The notes: generated by a model from the sequence alone, not told the origin. Counted from the stretch's first letter, positions 38,744 through 49,163 are shown. The stretch is DNA of 59,138 nt from an uncultured Traorella sp. (GCF_944327115.1 NZ_CALVGS010000081.1:1-59138); one strand, 5' to 3'. Numbers and translations: made by a program.

Positions 38744-39614
38744 TCTTTCCTCCCATATGCTTTACGATTTTATTGGATGCGAAATTAATCAGCATCACCA
38801 TCAAAAGAAGCACGACTGCCGTTGCATAAGCCTGATTGGTATAAAGCCCTTCACTTAATAAGGCATACATATGCACAGACAAGCTGCGTCCGGATTTCAT
38901 CACATTCAAAGCAATATTCGGCAAGGTTCCGGCAGTATAGATCAATGCTGCACTTTCCCCGACGATTCGTCCGATACTTAAGATGATGCCATTTAAGATA
39001 CCGCCTACGGCACTTGGTAAAATGATCTTGAAAATCGTTCTTACCTTTCCGGCACCCAAACCATAGCTGCCTTCACGATAACTGTCAGGCACTGCCTTAA
39101 GCGCCTCTTCAGTCGTTCTCATGATCAATGGCAGGATGATGATTGACAGCGTAATGACACCTGAAAGCAAAGAATAGCCCAAGCCACAGAAGATACACAA
39201 GAATAAATATCCGAATAAGCCAAAGATGATGGAAGGAATTCCCGAAAGCGTTTCTGTTGTCAGACGGACGATCTCCACGAATTTACTTCCTTTTTTCGCA
39301 TATTCCACCAGATAGATTGCACTGCCGATGCCTAAAGGAAGGGCAATCAGCAAAGATAATACGGTATATAAAAGCGTATTGATGATGGCCGGCATCATGG
39401 ATACATTTTCTGTATTGTATTCCAGCGAGAACTGATCAAGGGTAATATTTGGAATACCCGTAATCAAAATATAAGCAATCATGATAATCAGTACCGCCAT
39501 CGTTATAAAAGCACTGATCTTCACCAAGACGTTTAACACGACCGATAACTTATCCTTATGAATGATACGCAGATCATTGGCATCCTGCTGATGCTCACTT
39601 ATTTTTTTAACCAT
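38730..39614 (-). CDS. pstA: Phosphate ABC transporter permease PstA
   Basis: 294 residues with six membrane helices and the inner-membrane signature [19 protein letters not shown] that docks PstB. AAGGAGG precedes the ATG, which overlaps the pstC stop (TAATG). Confidence 0.96.
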   Translation of the reverse strand: MVKKISEHQQDANDLRIIHKDKLSVVLNVLVKISAFITMAVLIIMIAYILITGIPNITLDQFSLEYNTENVSMMPAIINTLLYTVLSLLIALPLGIGSAIYLVEYAKKGSKFVEIVRLTTETLSGIPSIIFGLFGYLFLCIFCGLGYSLLSGVITLSIIILPLIMRTTEEALKAVPDSYREGSYGLGAGKVRTIFKIILPSAVGGILNGIILSIGRIVGESAALIYTAGTLPNIALNVMKSGRSLSVHMYALLSEGLYTNQAYATAVVLLLMVMLINFASNKIVKHMGGKNEQN

Positions 39615-40462
39615 TATCGAATCCTCCTTTTTAAGAAGGCGAACGACAGATTGATGATCAAAATGAAAATGAATAATACCACAGCTGTCGCAATCAAGGC
39701 ATCACGATGCAAATCGGTCGCATAACCCATTTCCAAGACAATATTAGTCGTCAATGTCCGGCCACCCATAAAAATATCAAATGGCATCAGTGCCTGATTC
39801 CCAATGACATAATTGACCGCCATCGTTTCACCGATCGCCCTGCCCATTCCAAGAATGATCCCTGCAATGATTCCAGATTTGGCTGCCGGTACGCTCGCAA
39901 AAAAGACGCTTCTCTCATGGGTAGCTCCTAAAGCCAAGGCACCTTCATAATAATTCTTATCTACTGCCTTCAGGGAAGATTCCGATACGCTGACGATCGT
40001 CGGCAAGATCATGATCCCCAGTAAAAAACCAGCGGTAAAGATACTTTTTCCGCTGCCGCCAAACAAATTTCTAAAAATCGGCACGATACATACCAATCCA
40101 AAAAAACCATAAACGATGGAAGGAATACCTGCCAAAAGATCGATCACGCTTTTCATTTTCGAATAGATCTTCTTAGGACAGAAATACACTAAAAAAATTG
40201 CACACAGAAGGCCGATCGGAACACCGAATACAAAGGCCAGCAAGGTTACTTCCACACTTCCCAATATCATCGGAAGTATCCCAAAAATATTGTTTAACGG
40301 TTTCCAGACCGTACCAAAGATAAATTCTGTAAAGCCGATCTTTCCCATTGTGCTAAAACCATTGACAAACAAAAAGGCACAAATGAGGAAAACGCATAAA
40401 ATAGAAGCGGATGCAGCGGCTGTAAACAGCCACTTCATCCCTTTTTCTTTTATTGAATTCAT
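39614..40462 (-). CDS. pstC: Phosphate ABC transporter permease PstC
   Basis: 282 residues with six helices and the docking loop SSLKAVDKNYYEGALALGAT. It starts one base after the pstS stop, preceded by GAAG only, so translation is probably coupled to pstS. Partner of PstA. Confidence 0.96.
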   Translation of the reverse strand: MNSIKEKGMKWLFTAAASASILCVFLICAFLFVNGFSTMGKIGFTEFIFGTVWKPLNNIFGILPMILGSVEVTLLAFVFGVPIGLLCAIFLVYFCPKKIYSKMKSVIDLLAGIPSIVYGFFGLVCIVPIFRNLFGGSGKSIFTAGFLLGIMILPTIVSVSESSLKAVDKNYYEGALALGATHERSVFFASVPAAKSGIIAGIILGMGRAIGETMAVNYVIGNQALMPFDIFMGGRTLTTNIVLEMGYATDLHRDALIATAVVLFIFILIINLSFAFLKRRIR

Positions 40463-40463
40463 T

Positions 40464-41321
40464 TTACTTCACTTCTGAGAAGGAAGTGATTTCACCTGTA
40501 AAGATCTTCATTACCTGGTCAGATGTTAAATTTTCCAATGAGTTATCATTATTAACGATAACAGCAATACCATCGATACAGATCTTTGTGCCTTTTACAC
40601 CGCTGGCAAGCTCGCTGTCCTTTAATTCACGGCTAGCCATACCGATATCACATAAACCTTCGATCGCATTGTTCACACCTGTTGTTGAATCTGACTGCTG
40701 GACATCAATCTGAACATCCGGATTTAAAACCTTATAAGCTTCAGCCAATTTTTCCATTACCGGTGTTACAGAGCTTGAACCGGCTACCGTGATCGTTCCG
40801 CTTAAACCTTGTGGAGCAGTATAATCACCCTGATTACCTTCAGAAATATATCCTTCTTCTTCAATGACTTCCTGACCCTGGGCACTCATGATATAAGTAA
40901 TGAAATCAGAAGCCAAATCGCTTAAATTTTCACCTGTAACGATATTGAATGGACGAGATACCTTATAAGAACCATCCTTTACTGTATCAACACTTGCAAC
41001 GGCACCATCGATCTTTACTGCCTTCACTTTATCATTTAAAGAACCCAGTGATACATAACCGATCGCATTTGGATCACCCTGTACAGTTGTCAGCATGACC
41101 GAAGTAGAATTCGTTTCTTCTGCTGTTTCTGTCGTATGGTCCACCTTTTCGCCATTTTCATCTTCCTGTTCAATTCCAAACAGTTCAATGAAAGCACCTC
41201 TTGTTCCACTTCCCTGTTCTCTTGTCAATACATGAATCGTATCGTCAGAAGCATTATTTGAACATGCAGCAACGCTCATGACCATAAAAGCTGCAACGAT
41301 ACCTTTTAAAAGTTTTTTCAT
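40464..41321 (-). CDS. pstS: Phosphate-binding lipoprotein PstS, circularly permuted
   Basis: 285 residues. Signal peptide with lipobox VAAC (Cys20). The mature chain starts with TREQGSGTRGAF (33-44), which in ordinary PstS comes in the second half. After a linker (160-174, GNQGDYTAPQGLSG) it gives the normal opening GTITVAGSSSVTPVMEKLA (175-193), then DIGMASRELKDSE, IDGIAVIVN and ends MKIFTGEITSFSEVK, the segment that normally precedes the GSGTR motif. All binding segments exist but in rotated order. Operon with pstCAB and phoU supports phosphate uptake. GGAG is 13 bases before the ATG, a long spacing. Confidence 0.93.
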   Translation of the reverse strand: MKKLLKGIVAAFMVMSVAACSNNASDDTIHVLTREQGSGTRGAFIELFGIEQEDENGEKVDHTTETAEETNSTSVMLTTVQGDPNAIGYVSLGSLNDKVKAVKIDGAVASVDTVKDGSYKVSRPFNIVTGENLSDLASDFITYIMSAQGQEVIEEEGYISEGNQGDYTAPQGLSGTITVAGSSSVTPVMEKLAEAYKVLNPDVQIDVQQSDSTTGVNNAIEGLCDIGMASRELKDSELASGVKGTKICIDGIAVIVNNDNSLENLTSDQVMKIFTGEITSFSEVK

Positions 41322-41410
41322 AGTTTTACAATCTCTCCTTTTTTTAACTACGTCCTTTATTATAGTCATAGTATGTAAAAGAATCAGCATTCGTATGTAA
41401 ATTCACCGTA

Positions 41411-41440
41411 AAAAGAAAAGAAAGTGATTAACCACTCTCT
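41411..41440 (-). terminator. Terminator of the patatin gene
   Basis: Minus-strand AGAGAGTG / CACTTTCT stem (41419-41440) with one G.U pair and loop GTTAAT, followed by TTTCTTTTT. Confidence 0.65.
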
Positions 41441-41471
41441 TTACATTTCTTTACACTTGACAGCTTGATCA

Positions 41472-42332
41472 TCATTCCTTTATTTCATTCATAAAAGAGC
41501 GAATCTCATCAATTCTTTTCAGCGTATCCTTATATCCTAAATCATACCACTTGCCCAGCTTCTCACCATCGGTCGTATAACGAGTAATCCCCATATCCAT
41601 GCTCGGACGTAAGATCAGTGCCCGGTTTTCCTTTTCAAGCTCTTTTACCTTATTCCATTGTTTATGATAATTTTCATGACGAATGCTCAGATCCTTTGCG
41701 ATATAAGGCTCCTTACGAAACAAGATCCTTGCCAGACACATCTGCCACTTAGGTGCCGGCTTACGCACATAATTTTCTTCCTTCGTCGAAATAAAGACCA
41801 CACCCTTGCAGTCATTCCGCAAAGCCTGTTCGATCGGGATCATGTCGACCAAACCGCCATCCATATATCTTTTGCCATTGATCTTGACAGGATGGGTCAG
41901 CATCAAAAGAGCACAAGCCGCCTTAACGATCAGTCCGTCTTCAGAATACTGCTGCTTATTAAAGTATTCGACCTTTCCTGTTTCTATATTATAAAGACCC
42001 ATTTCCAATTCGCATGGATTTTCACGAAAGGTCTTGATATCCAGCGGAACCTTCTCTTCCACAAAATCATAGGTTGAATTGATACCAAAAACAGCCCTTT
42101 CATGAAGGATCGGATATAAGCCTACCGCTTCCTTGCGGGCAGTCGAATCGACACCGGTAACACGCAAGCGATCCTTCTGCTTGGAAACATACGACAGCAG
42201 ACAAAATGCCCCCGCACTGATTCCCGCAGCATACGGAAATTCAATATCCTGATCCAAAAAACATTCCAGAACACCTGCTGTATAAGCCGCTTTTGTTCCT
42301 CCTCCTTCACATATCAAACCAATCTTACTCAT
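41472..42332 (-). CDS. Patatin-like phospholipase
   Basis: 286 residues. Oxyanion loop GEGGTKAAY (9-17), nucleophile Ser39 in GISAG, and the dyad Asp in YMDGGLVDMIP. The fold matches RssA/YjjU-type bacterial patatins, cytoplasmic acyl-lipid hydrolases. GGGGGT precedes the ATG. It lies ten bases after the cardiolipin synthase gene on the same strand, so membrane-lipid turnover is a fair guess for its role. Confidence 0.9.
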   Translation of the reverse strand: MSKIGLICEGGGTKAAYTAGVLECFLDQDIEFPYAAGISAGAFCLLSYVSKQKDRLRVTGVDSTARKEAVGLYPILHERAVFGINSTYDFVEEKVPLDIKTFRENPCELEMGLYNIETGKVEYFNKQQYSEDGLIVKAACALLMLTHPVKINGKRYMDGGLVDMIPIEQALRNDCKGVVFISTKEENYVRKPAPKWQMCLARILFRKEPYIAKDLSIRHENYHKQWNKVKELEKENRALILRPSMDMGITRYTTDGEKLGKWYDLGYKDTLKRIDEIRSFMNEIKE

Positions 42333-42342
42333 ATGTACCCCC

Positions 42343-43869
42343 TTATAATAACGGTGAAAACAAATTCAAAATCGAACGCAAGATACGTACCAAAGCATTT
42401 GTTTTCATATATTCCTGATAAGTGATCTCATGACATTCATCCAGCGTCCTCAAAAAATCATCCCGACAATCCAGGATCGCTTTAGATTTATACATCCACA
42501 CACCACATTCAAAATGCAGAAAATAGCTTCGATAATCAAAATTAATGCTCCCGATCACACCAAATTCATCATCGCTGATCAGTGTCTTCGCATGAACAAA
42601 GCCGGGCGTATATTCATAAATACGTACACCGCTTTCCAAAAGATATTCATAATTCGACTTCGTTACCTGATTGACCAGCTTTTTATCCGGGATATAAGGA
42701 ACCATGATACGAACATCTACACCATTTTTGCTGGCAAGAGCCAAACCATCCCGTACGACATTATCCAATATCAGATAAGGTGTCTGAATGAAGATATATT
42801 CTTTTGCTGCATGGATGATATTCAAATGAACATTCTGACCCACGCTCTCATCATCGGTCGGAGCATCGCTAAAAGGAATCACATAGCCGTCGTCCCTGCC
42901 TGGATAAGGCGTCATATACGAAGCAAAATTACTCTTGACGCTTTCACCGTAATCCCAGAATTGAAGGAACATGAACGTTAAAGAAGCGACCGCATCACCC
43001 TTCAGCATGATTCCCTGATCACGCCAATGACCATAAACCTCTTTGATATTCATATATTCGTCAGCCAGATTGATTCCACCGGTAAAGCCCACTTTGTTAT
43101 CAATGACCGTAATCTTACGATGATCACGATTATTCATCTGAATCGCCAAACGGGCCCTGATCGGATTAAACACCTTGCAACGGATCCCCATCTGGTTGAT
43201 CTTTGCATCATACCCGTCTTCCAGCTTGACGATACAGCCAACATCATCATAGATCAGACGTACATCCACACCCTTTTTTGCCTTCTCACAAAGAACCTCA
43301 AGAATATCATTCCACATCTTTCCTTCTTCAAGAATGAAATATTCAAGAAAGATAAATTTCTCGGCCTTCTTGATCTCCTCCATCATCAATTCATAATATT
43401 GTTGACCACTGGCAATAAAAGTCGTTTCCGTTTGACTCAGACAAGGATAGCCCGCATACTTCATCAGATAATTCGCCTGCTTGGCCGCCTCAATATTTTC
43501 TCTTCTTAATTTCTCAAGAAGCCTTTCCTCCTGAAGCATGATTCCCTTGGTATCATCATTGGAACGGGCAATGATCCGCCGCAATTCTTTAGATACCTTT
43601 TTACCCCCGAAAAGCAAATACAGCACGCCACCGACCGTTGGCAGTGCCAAGATCACCGAAGTCCATGCCAGCTTATATGAAGGATTGTCATTACGGTTAT
43701 AGACATAGATTACCATAAGCACACTGAATACTTTTAGAATCAATGAAATCAGCTTTGATATCGATGAAAGAAAAGATACGAACAAAAAGATCAAAAAAAG
43801 CTCGAATAAGATGATATAAGCCGTAATCATCATTTTACTAAATAAAATATTGATCAATCTTTTCTTCAT
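42343..43869 (-). CDS. cls: Cardiolipin synthase
   Basis: 508 residues: two N-terminal membrane helices (about 12-70), then two phospholipase-D domains with HKD motifs HRKITVIDNKVGFTGG and HAKTLISDDEFGVIGS. It condenses two phosphatidylglycerols into cardiolipin. AAAGGAG precedes the ATG. Complete, with normal length. Confidence 0.95.
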   Translation of the reverse strand: MKKRLINILFSKMMITAYIILFELFLIFLFVSFLSSISKLISLILKVFSVLMVIYVYNRNDNPSYKLAWTSVILALPTVGGVLYLLFGGKKVSKELRRIIARSNDDTKGIMLQEERLLEKLRRENIEAAKQANYLMKYAGYPCLSQTETTFIASGQQYYELMMEEIKKAEKFIFLEYFILEEGKMWNDILEVLCEKAKKGVDVRLIYDDVGCIVKLEDGYDAKINQMGIRCKVFNPIRARLAIQMNNRDHRKITVIDNKVGFTGGINLADEYMNIKEVYGHWRDQGIMLKGDAVASLTFMFLQFWDYGESVKSNFASYMTPYPGRDDGYVIPFSDAPTDDESVGQNVHLNIIHAAKEYIFIQTPYLILDNVVRDGLALASKNGVDVRIMVPYIPDKKLVNQVTKSNYEYLLESGVRIYEYTPGFVHAKTLISDDEFGVIGSINFDYRSYFLHFECGVWMYKSKAILDCRDDFLRTLDECHEITYQEYMKTNALVRILRSILNLFSPLL

Positions 43870-43970
43870 AATCTCTCCTTTTACTGAGTATTATAACCTA
43901 ATTATACCTTAAAAAAAAGAGATACTTTTCCACATGTGAAAATTTATCCCTTAAAAATTTAATATTTCAT

Positions 43971-44615
43971 TTATCTGAATACCGTACATGCAAGCAAAAA
44001 AACTGCGCCATAATATGTCAGCAAGTTAAAAAAACGCATGATCTTCAGCTTATCCTCATAAAAATAAATAAAAAGCAAAAGAAAATCAGAAATGAAAAAC
44101 AACACGCTGCCAACAAAAACATTCCAATAATATCTATCCAGCAGCAACATATCATATCCTTTGACACAAAGCAGCGTAACGATCAATGAATAAAGAATGA
44201 CAGCGCGCTTATGAACCCCTACATGAAATTTCGGATGACGGATCAAAAAAAATGTCACAAGAGCAATACCGGCAGGCAAGACCAGATCCCACAATTCAAA
44301 AGAAGTCAGCCCGCTCATCCTTATGATGAAAAACACATGGCCTGTCACAAAGCTTACAAGCCCCCACACAAAGAAACGGTTTTTCTCCTTCCGCTCATCC
44401 ATCCCTAACAGCACATCCCCCAGAAAACAAAAAAGAAAAGCCATCAGCCATAGCCAAAACAGCTTTTCTCTCATCACCCAGCAAGCAAGCATGACAAAAA
44501 TAACACTTGTCATTGATTTAAACATAAGATAATATTTGGCATAACCCTTCCCATAGACTGCCAGCATCAATAGTCCAAAGCAAATGATATAGATCATCAG
44601 CAACATTTCTTCCAT
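43971..44615 (-). CDS. YhhN family lysoplasmalogenase-like membrane protein
   Basis: 214 residues with seven or eight helices. The YhhN/TMEM86 marks FCFLGDVLLG and GLVSFVTGHVFFI are present. Human TMEM86B cleaves the vinyl-ether bond of lysoplasmalogens; anaerobes that make plasmalogens carry bacterial members. GAGGG precedes the ATG. Placed beside cls and a patatin gene, it suggests a small lipid-remodelling group. Enzyme activity of this bacterial protein is inferred. Confidence 0.85.
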   Translation of the reverse strand: MEEMLLMIYIICFGLLMLAVYGKGYAKYYLMFKSMTSVIFVMLACWVMREKLFWLWLMAFLFCFLGDVLLGMDERKEKNRFFVWGLVSFVTGHVFFIIRMSGLTSFELWDLVLPAGIALVTFFLIRHPKFHVGVHKRAVILYSLIVTLLCVKGYDMLLLDRYYWNVFVGSVLFFISDFLLLFIYFYEDKLKIMRFFNLLTYYGAVFLLACTVFR

Positions 44616-44673
44616 AATCGCTTCCCTCTTTCATTATGACATATCTTACCTCTTATCACAATGAAAAATATGA

Positions 44674-46116
44674 CTATCTTTGCGATGAGCGAATCATATC
44701 TGAAAGCATCTCCAATTTTTTCTCAAAATCTTTGAAATCAGCCAATTTCCATGTCCAGTTTGTATCCAACAGCGTTCCCGGAATATTCATACGGCTTTTC
44801 GCATTTAAATGTAAGATATCCTGCATCGGAAGGATAACCCTATCGGCTTTGCTGTTCATCAAAAAAGCCATCAGGTTGTCAATCACACTTTCATAATGAT
44901 AGCCGGCCGTATCCAAAAAGACTCTGGTCCTTCTTTTGAAAGAAGAGGTCTGTGAGTTCAGCCAGCTTACCAGCGGCTGATTATCATGAGTCCCTGTATA
45001 TGCCACCACATTTTCAACATCATTCGCATACGGTGTTTGCGGATTAAAGGTAAACTGCAGCACCTTCATGCCCGGCAGATGGAAATGATCTCTCAGTTTG
45101 AGCACCTCCGGACGAAGATTACCTAAATCTTCAGCTATGATCTTCAAATTTTCTATCCTTGCAAACAACACATCGAATAATTCATAACCCGGAGCCTCTA
45201 CCCATTCTCCTTCAACAGCCGTAGGACAGCTGACAGGAATCTTCCAATAAGTATCAAAGGCACGGAAATGATCGATTCGGATCACATCAAAAAGCTTTGT
45301 ATTATAAGCCAGTCGATCACACCAGAAATCAAAATCATGCTGTTTCATATAATCCCAATCGTAAAGCGGATTCCCCCAGCGCTGTCCGGTAACGCTGAAA
45401 TAATCAGGGGGTACACCGGCAATAAAAGTCGGATGGGAGTGATCATCAAGCAAGAAATAATTCTGATTGGCCCAGACATCAACACTGTCAATTCCTACAT
45501 AAATCGGCAGATCACCTATGATTTCAATATCATTTTCATTCGCATAAGCCTTTACCCTCATCCATTGCTGATAAAGAATATATTGAAGAAAGATTTCATA
45601 ATTGATGGCCTCAGTAAGAGGTGTGAGATCATAAGCATGGTCTTTGATCCAATCCTGCTGTTCTTGCGGCCACTCATGCCAGATCTTCATGTCATTTTGT
45701 TTTTTAAACACGATAAACACAGCATACTCGATCACCCATTTTTGCGAAGCAAACTCTTTAAAAGCCTTATCCTGCTTGAAATTATGATAAGCCTCCTGAT
45801 AATAGACGCTTTTAAAATGCCGCACTTCATCATAACTGACACTTTTTTTCTGTGCATGAAACTTCTTTGTTTTCCTGATCAATCCCATCCGCTTCAATTC
45901 ATCCAAAGAAATATACAATTCATCCATTGCCTTCGATGAATAGGCTTGATAGGGACTATTGCCATAACCTAAAGGATTCAGCGGCAAAATTTGCCAGCTG
46001 CGACAGCCGCTCTTCTTCAGGTCGTCAATAAAATGTAGACAATTCTCGCCAAAATCACCAATGCCATACGATGAAGGCAGTGATGAAACAGCCAATAAAA
46101 TACCTGCTTTTCTCAT
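44674..46116 (-). CDS. malQ: 4-alpha-glucanotransferase (amylomaltase)
   Basis: 480 residues, GH77. Start RKAGILLAVSSLPSSYGIGDFG, then QILPLNP, nucleophile Asp in VIRIDHFRAFD, acid Glu in IIAEDLG, and the late TGTHDNQPL. It disproportionates maltodextrins in starch or glycogen use. AGGAGA precedes the ATG. No maltodextrin transporter or phosphorylase gene is adjacent, so it appears to be a single-gene unit. Confidence 0.95.
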   Translation of the reverse strand: MRKAGILLAVSSLPSSYGIGDFGENCLHFIDDLKKSGCRSWQILPLNPLGYGNSPYQAYSSKAMDELYISLDELKRMGLIRKTKKFHAQKKSVSYDEVRHFKSVYYQEAYHNFKQDKAFKEFASQKWVIEYAVFIVFKKQNDMKIWHEWPQEQQDWIKDHAYDLTPLTEAINYEIFLQYILYQQWMRVKAYANENDIEIIGDLPIYVGIDSVDVWANQNYFLLDDHSHPTFIAGVPPDYFSVTGQRWGNPLYDWDYMKQHDFDFWCDRLAYNTKLFDVIRIDHFRAFDTYWKIPVSCPTAVEGEWVEAPGYELFDVLFARIENLKIIAEDLGNLRPEVLKLRDHFHLPGMKVLQFTFNPQTPYANDVENVVAYTGTHDNQPLVSWLNSQTSSFKRRTRVFLDTAGYHYESVIDNLMAFLMNSKADRVILPMQDILHLNAKSRMNIPGTLLDTNWTWKLADFKDFEKKLEMLSDMIRSSQR

Positions 46117-46284
46117 ATTTTCTCCTATTTGATATGACTCACTTTATAATTAAAATATATCACCAGAAATCCATTCTTTCAAGGCTGACTTCACGAAAAT
46201 ACCTTTGTAAATCATTCTCAGGCATATGCATTTGTCTGTCTGCATTTTTCATCACATAACTGCTCCTTGAAGCTTATGCATATT

Positions 46285-47640
46285 TCAGGCCTTGGTCAGG
46301 TTCACCACCCATTTTTCTTTATGCAATAGCCTTGTGGAAAGCATCAGTTTGAGAAGTTCGCTGGTCTGTCCCACCAGATACATGATATAGATATCGATCG
46401 ATGTCAGATAAGCGATCAAGGACAGAAGAGGAATCGTAAACAGCCACATGAAGCCGCTGTCCATGATCAATGTCGATTTCGTATCACCACCGGCACGGAC
46501 GATAAAATAATTTTGTGTATTCAAAGTATATAAAATAAAGCAGATCGATTGTACATGGATCATATTTTGGGCGGTGCTGATCACCTCAGTGCTGGCTGAG
46601 CCGTATAAGAATGGCACCGTAAAGCTGATCAGATACATGAACCCTGCAAAGAGCAGCGAAACAAAGAAGGAAAAGCCGACCATATGATAGCCGTTTTCTT
46701 TAGCTTCCTTTAGATGATTCGCCCCCAGCTGCTGAGATACCATGACCGTTGTCGCAACCGCCATGCCCGCAAAAAGAGTATAAAAGATATCTGTCATCGT
46801 TGTCGTGATCGCATAGCCGCTGAGAACATGACTGCCACGTGTTCCATACAGCTTCAGCATCATCGCATTGCCCCCTGACCATAAAAGCTCATTGAGGCAT
46901 AAAGGAGCCGCCTTAAAAGCGATGATCTTGATAAGCGAAAAAGGAATATGATGAAGCTCACTGACTTTGCTTGCAAACGGAAAATGACGTCTTTTCATGA
47001 TATAAAGCAAAACTGTCAGTTCGACGATTCGAGCAATCAACGTGGCAATTGCCGCACCGCTGACGCCAAGACGCGGAAAACCAAAATTACCAAAAATCAG
47101 ACAATAATTAAAAAAAGTATTTGTCAATACGCTCAGCACACTGACCGCCAAAGGAATCTTTGTTTCACCAATACATCTCATGGCACTGCTGATCGCCAAA
47201 GAAGCCCCCAGCGGCAAATACGTAAGGCAGACGACTTGCAGATATTCAACCCCCACATTGATCAATAGCACATCATCTGTAAAGAAATGCAGGATCTGCC
47301 GAGGAAAAAATAAAGCCGCAAAGAAAAAAGGTAATATGATAAGATAGGAAGCACTGACAGAAAAACGGAAAGATTCCTTCATTTTCTGTTCATTTTCGGC
47401 ACCAAAATACTGTGCGATGAAAATTCCCACGGCATTGATAACACCTAATGCCCCATAGTTCATGATCATAAAATAGCGATTGACAGCTGCCACCCCTCCT
47501 ATTGCGGCATCTCCCAACTGACCGACCATCAGTGAATCGACTAAATTAACTGAAGTAGTCACCAGATTTTGAAGCATGATCGGAATGGCAATAGAAATTA
47601 CCAGCAGATTAAATTTTCTGTTTCCTATATATTTATTCAT
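46285..47640 (-). CDS. MATE-family efflux transporter
   Basis: 451 residues, twelve helices in two six-helix halves. MATE marks at the start of the first half: NLVTTSVNLVDSLMVGQLGD; and IFIAQYFGAENEQK. It probably exports drugs or cationic metabolites in exchange for Na+ or H+. ATG 47640 has GGGGGT five bases upstream; the frame extension to 47670 is unlikely. Substrate unknown. Confidence 0.93.
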   Translation of the reverse strand: MNKYIGNRKFNLLVISIAIPIMLQNLVTTSVNLVDSLMVGQLGDAAIGGVAAVNRYFMIMNYGALGVINAVGIFIAQYFGAENEQKMKESFRFSVSASYLIILPFFFAALFFPRQILHFFTDDVLLINVGVEYLQVVCLTYLPLGASLAISSAMRCIGETKIPLAVSVLSVLTNTFFNYCLIFGNFGFPRLGVSGAAIATLIARIVELTVLLYIMKRRHFPFASKVSELHHIPFSLIKIIAFKAAPLCLNELLWSGGNAMMLKLYGTRGSHVLSGYAITTTMTDIFYTLFAGMAVATTVMVSQQLGANHLKEAKENGYHMVGFSFFVSLLFAGFMYLISFTVPFLYGSASTEVISTAQNMIHVQSICFILYTLNTQNYFIVRAGGDTKSTLIMDSGFMWLFTIPLLSLIAYLTSIDIYIMYLVGQTSELLKLMLSTRLLHKEKWVVNLTKA

Positions 47641-47728
47641 ATGTGACCCCCAATGAATCAAGAATAGCATATTCTTTTTTTGATAGTCAAGACAGTAAGA
47701 ATCGTTTATAATAGAAAAGGGTGATTAT

Positions 47729-48268
47729 ATGGAAAAACAGCTGAACAGCCAGCTTATTTATGATGGGCGCGTCATTAAAGTAACCAAAGATGAAGTCTTA
47801 TGTGAAAATGGAACGACCAGTTACCGCGAATGTGTAAAGGCACCGGGAGGTGTTGCTATCCTTGCAATCAAAGATCATGCGATTCTGCTTGTCCGACAAT
47901 ATCGTTATGTCGTTTCTGAAGAAACGATCGAAATACCGGCAGGTAAGATCGAACCAAATGAAGATCTGGCCGTATGTGCCAGCCGTGAGCTAGAAGAAGA
48001 AACCGGTTATAAAGCAGAAGAAATGATCAGACGTTTCACTTTCTATCCGACACCGGGTTTTTGCGGTGAGGTTCTTCACATCTATGAAGCAAAAAACTTA
48101 ACGAAAGTTGAACACCCAAAAGCAATGGATGAAGATGAATGCATCAACAGTTATTTCCTTGACCTGGATGAAGCATACCAGCAAGTGATGAACGGAACGA
48201 TTCGTGACAGCAAGACGATCATTGCGATTCAATATGCCATTCAAGCTTATAATAAAATATCTGATTAA
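47729..48268 (+). CDS. nudF: NUDIX hydrolase, ADP-ribose pyrophosphatase type
   Basis: 179 residues. N-terminal beta domain GVAILAIKDHAILLVRQYR, then the NUDIX box starting at GKIEPNED and ending RELEEETG, and the later PTPGFCGEVLH, which is typical of the NudF group that splits ADP-ribose to AMP and ribose 5-phosphate. GGGTG lies before the ATG. It is followed by the tRNA pair, which has its own promoter. Confidence 0.9.
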   Translation: MEKQLNSQLIYDGRVIKVTKDEVLCENGTTSYRECVKAPGGVAILAIKDHAILLVRQYRYVVSEETIEIPAGKIEPNEDLAVCASRELEEETGYKAEEMIRRFTFYPTPGFCGEVLHIYEAKNLTKVEHPKAMDEDECINSYFLDLDEAYQQVMNGTIRDSKTIIAIQYAIQAYNKISD

Positions 48269-48293
48269 AGATTTAATTTTTTTAAATTTTTTG

Positions 48294-48322
48294 TTGACAA
48301 GTGTATTTGTTGATGGTATTAT
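48294..48322 (+). promoter_or_regulatory. Promoter of the tRNA-Ile/tRNA-Ala unit
   Basis: TTGACA (48294-48299), 17-base spacer, TATTAT (48317-48322); start expected near 48329, fourteen bases before the first tRNA. Confidence 0.8.
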
Positions 48323-48342
48323 ATACAAGCAATCGGTGATAT

Positions 48343-48419
<77 letters not shown>

Positions 48420-48437
48420 TCGATTTAAAATATACAT

Positions 48438-48513
48438 GGGGTTTTAGCTCAGCTGGGAGAGCACCTGCTTTGCACGCAGGGGGTCAAGGGTTCGAGTCCC
48501 TTAAGCTCCACCA
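48438..48513 (+). tRNA. tRNA-Ala (TGC)
   Basis: GGGGTTT ... AAGCTCC acceptor arms pair with two G.U, anticodon loop TTTGCAC gives TGC, T-loop GGTTCGAGTCC, encoded CCA at 48511-48513. The Ile-Ala pair is the order usual in rRNA spacers, but no rRNA is present here. Confidence 0.97.
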
Positions 48514-48524
48514 TGTAAGCAGAC

Positions 48525-48564
48525 AAACGAGTTAGAAGCATAAATGCTTATAACTCGTTTTTTT
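48525..48564 (+). terminator. Terminator of the tRNA pair
   Basis: AAACGAGTTA / TAACTCGTTT stem with further AAGCA/TGCTT pairing inside, followed by TTTTTTT. Confidence 0.9.
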
Positions 48565-48680
48565 ATAATCAACAAATGAATTTCAATTCATATTTTATAT
48601 GATATAATAAAAATAACAAAAAACTATTGAAAAACAATAGAAATCATTAAAACATATTTCATTACAGGGAGGAAAATAAA

Positions 48681-49163
48681 ATGAAAAAACTATTAAGTAT
48701 GTTACTTGTATTAGGACTCTGTTCAGGTCTTACAGCTTGCGGCAATGATAACAGTAATGCCGATAAGCCAAACAACGAAAACGAACAGCAGGAAGAAGTA
48801 AATGAAAAAAGTGATTTAGAAGCCGTTAAGGAAGTCTTTACATTAGAAACGGAAACTAATTCATATGGCTCCACCTTAGGATTGGCTAAAAACGATGACG
48901 GTGTGAAATTCAAAGTATATATCACCCTGGGGGATCAGGAAGCATCGGTTGTAGAAGCCTTTGGTGTCGGTGTCGGTACTCTTATCTATTGTGTCAACGG
49001 TGATGATTCAGAAACCTATATCGTAGATAATGATACTGTATTAGTTACTTTTTCTGATGCTACCAATGAATCCATGAAAGAAGATATGGAAAATTATTTA
49101 AGTGGCAAAGGATTAACTTTGGATCAGGTAAAGAATGCTTTGAAAGAAGAATTTAAATACTAG
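48681..49163 (+). CDS. Small lipoprotein, unknown
   Basis: 160 residues. Lipobox LTACG gives Cys near residue 20, then an acidic, Asn-rich linker (SNADKPNNENEQQEE) and a compact domain of about 110 residues with no recognised family. AGGGAGG precedes the ATG by nine bases. Expected to be anchored on the outer face of the membrane. Confidence 0.8.
   Translation: MKKLLSMLLVLGLCSGLTACGNDNSNADKPNNENEQQEEVNEKSDLEAVKEVFTLETETNSYGSTLGLAKNDDGVKFKVYITLGDQEASVVEAFGVGVGTLIYCVNGDDSETYIVDNDTVLVTFSDATNESMKEDMENYLSGKGLTLDQVKNALKEEFKY

Noticed and set aside
42430-43509. Two long plus-strand frames opposite cls
   Set aside because: Antisense shadows of a well-identified gene with no start signals.
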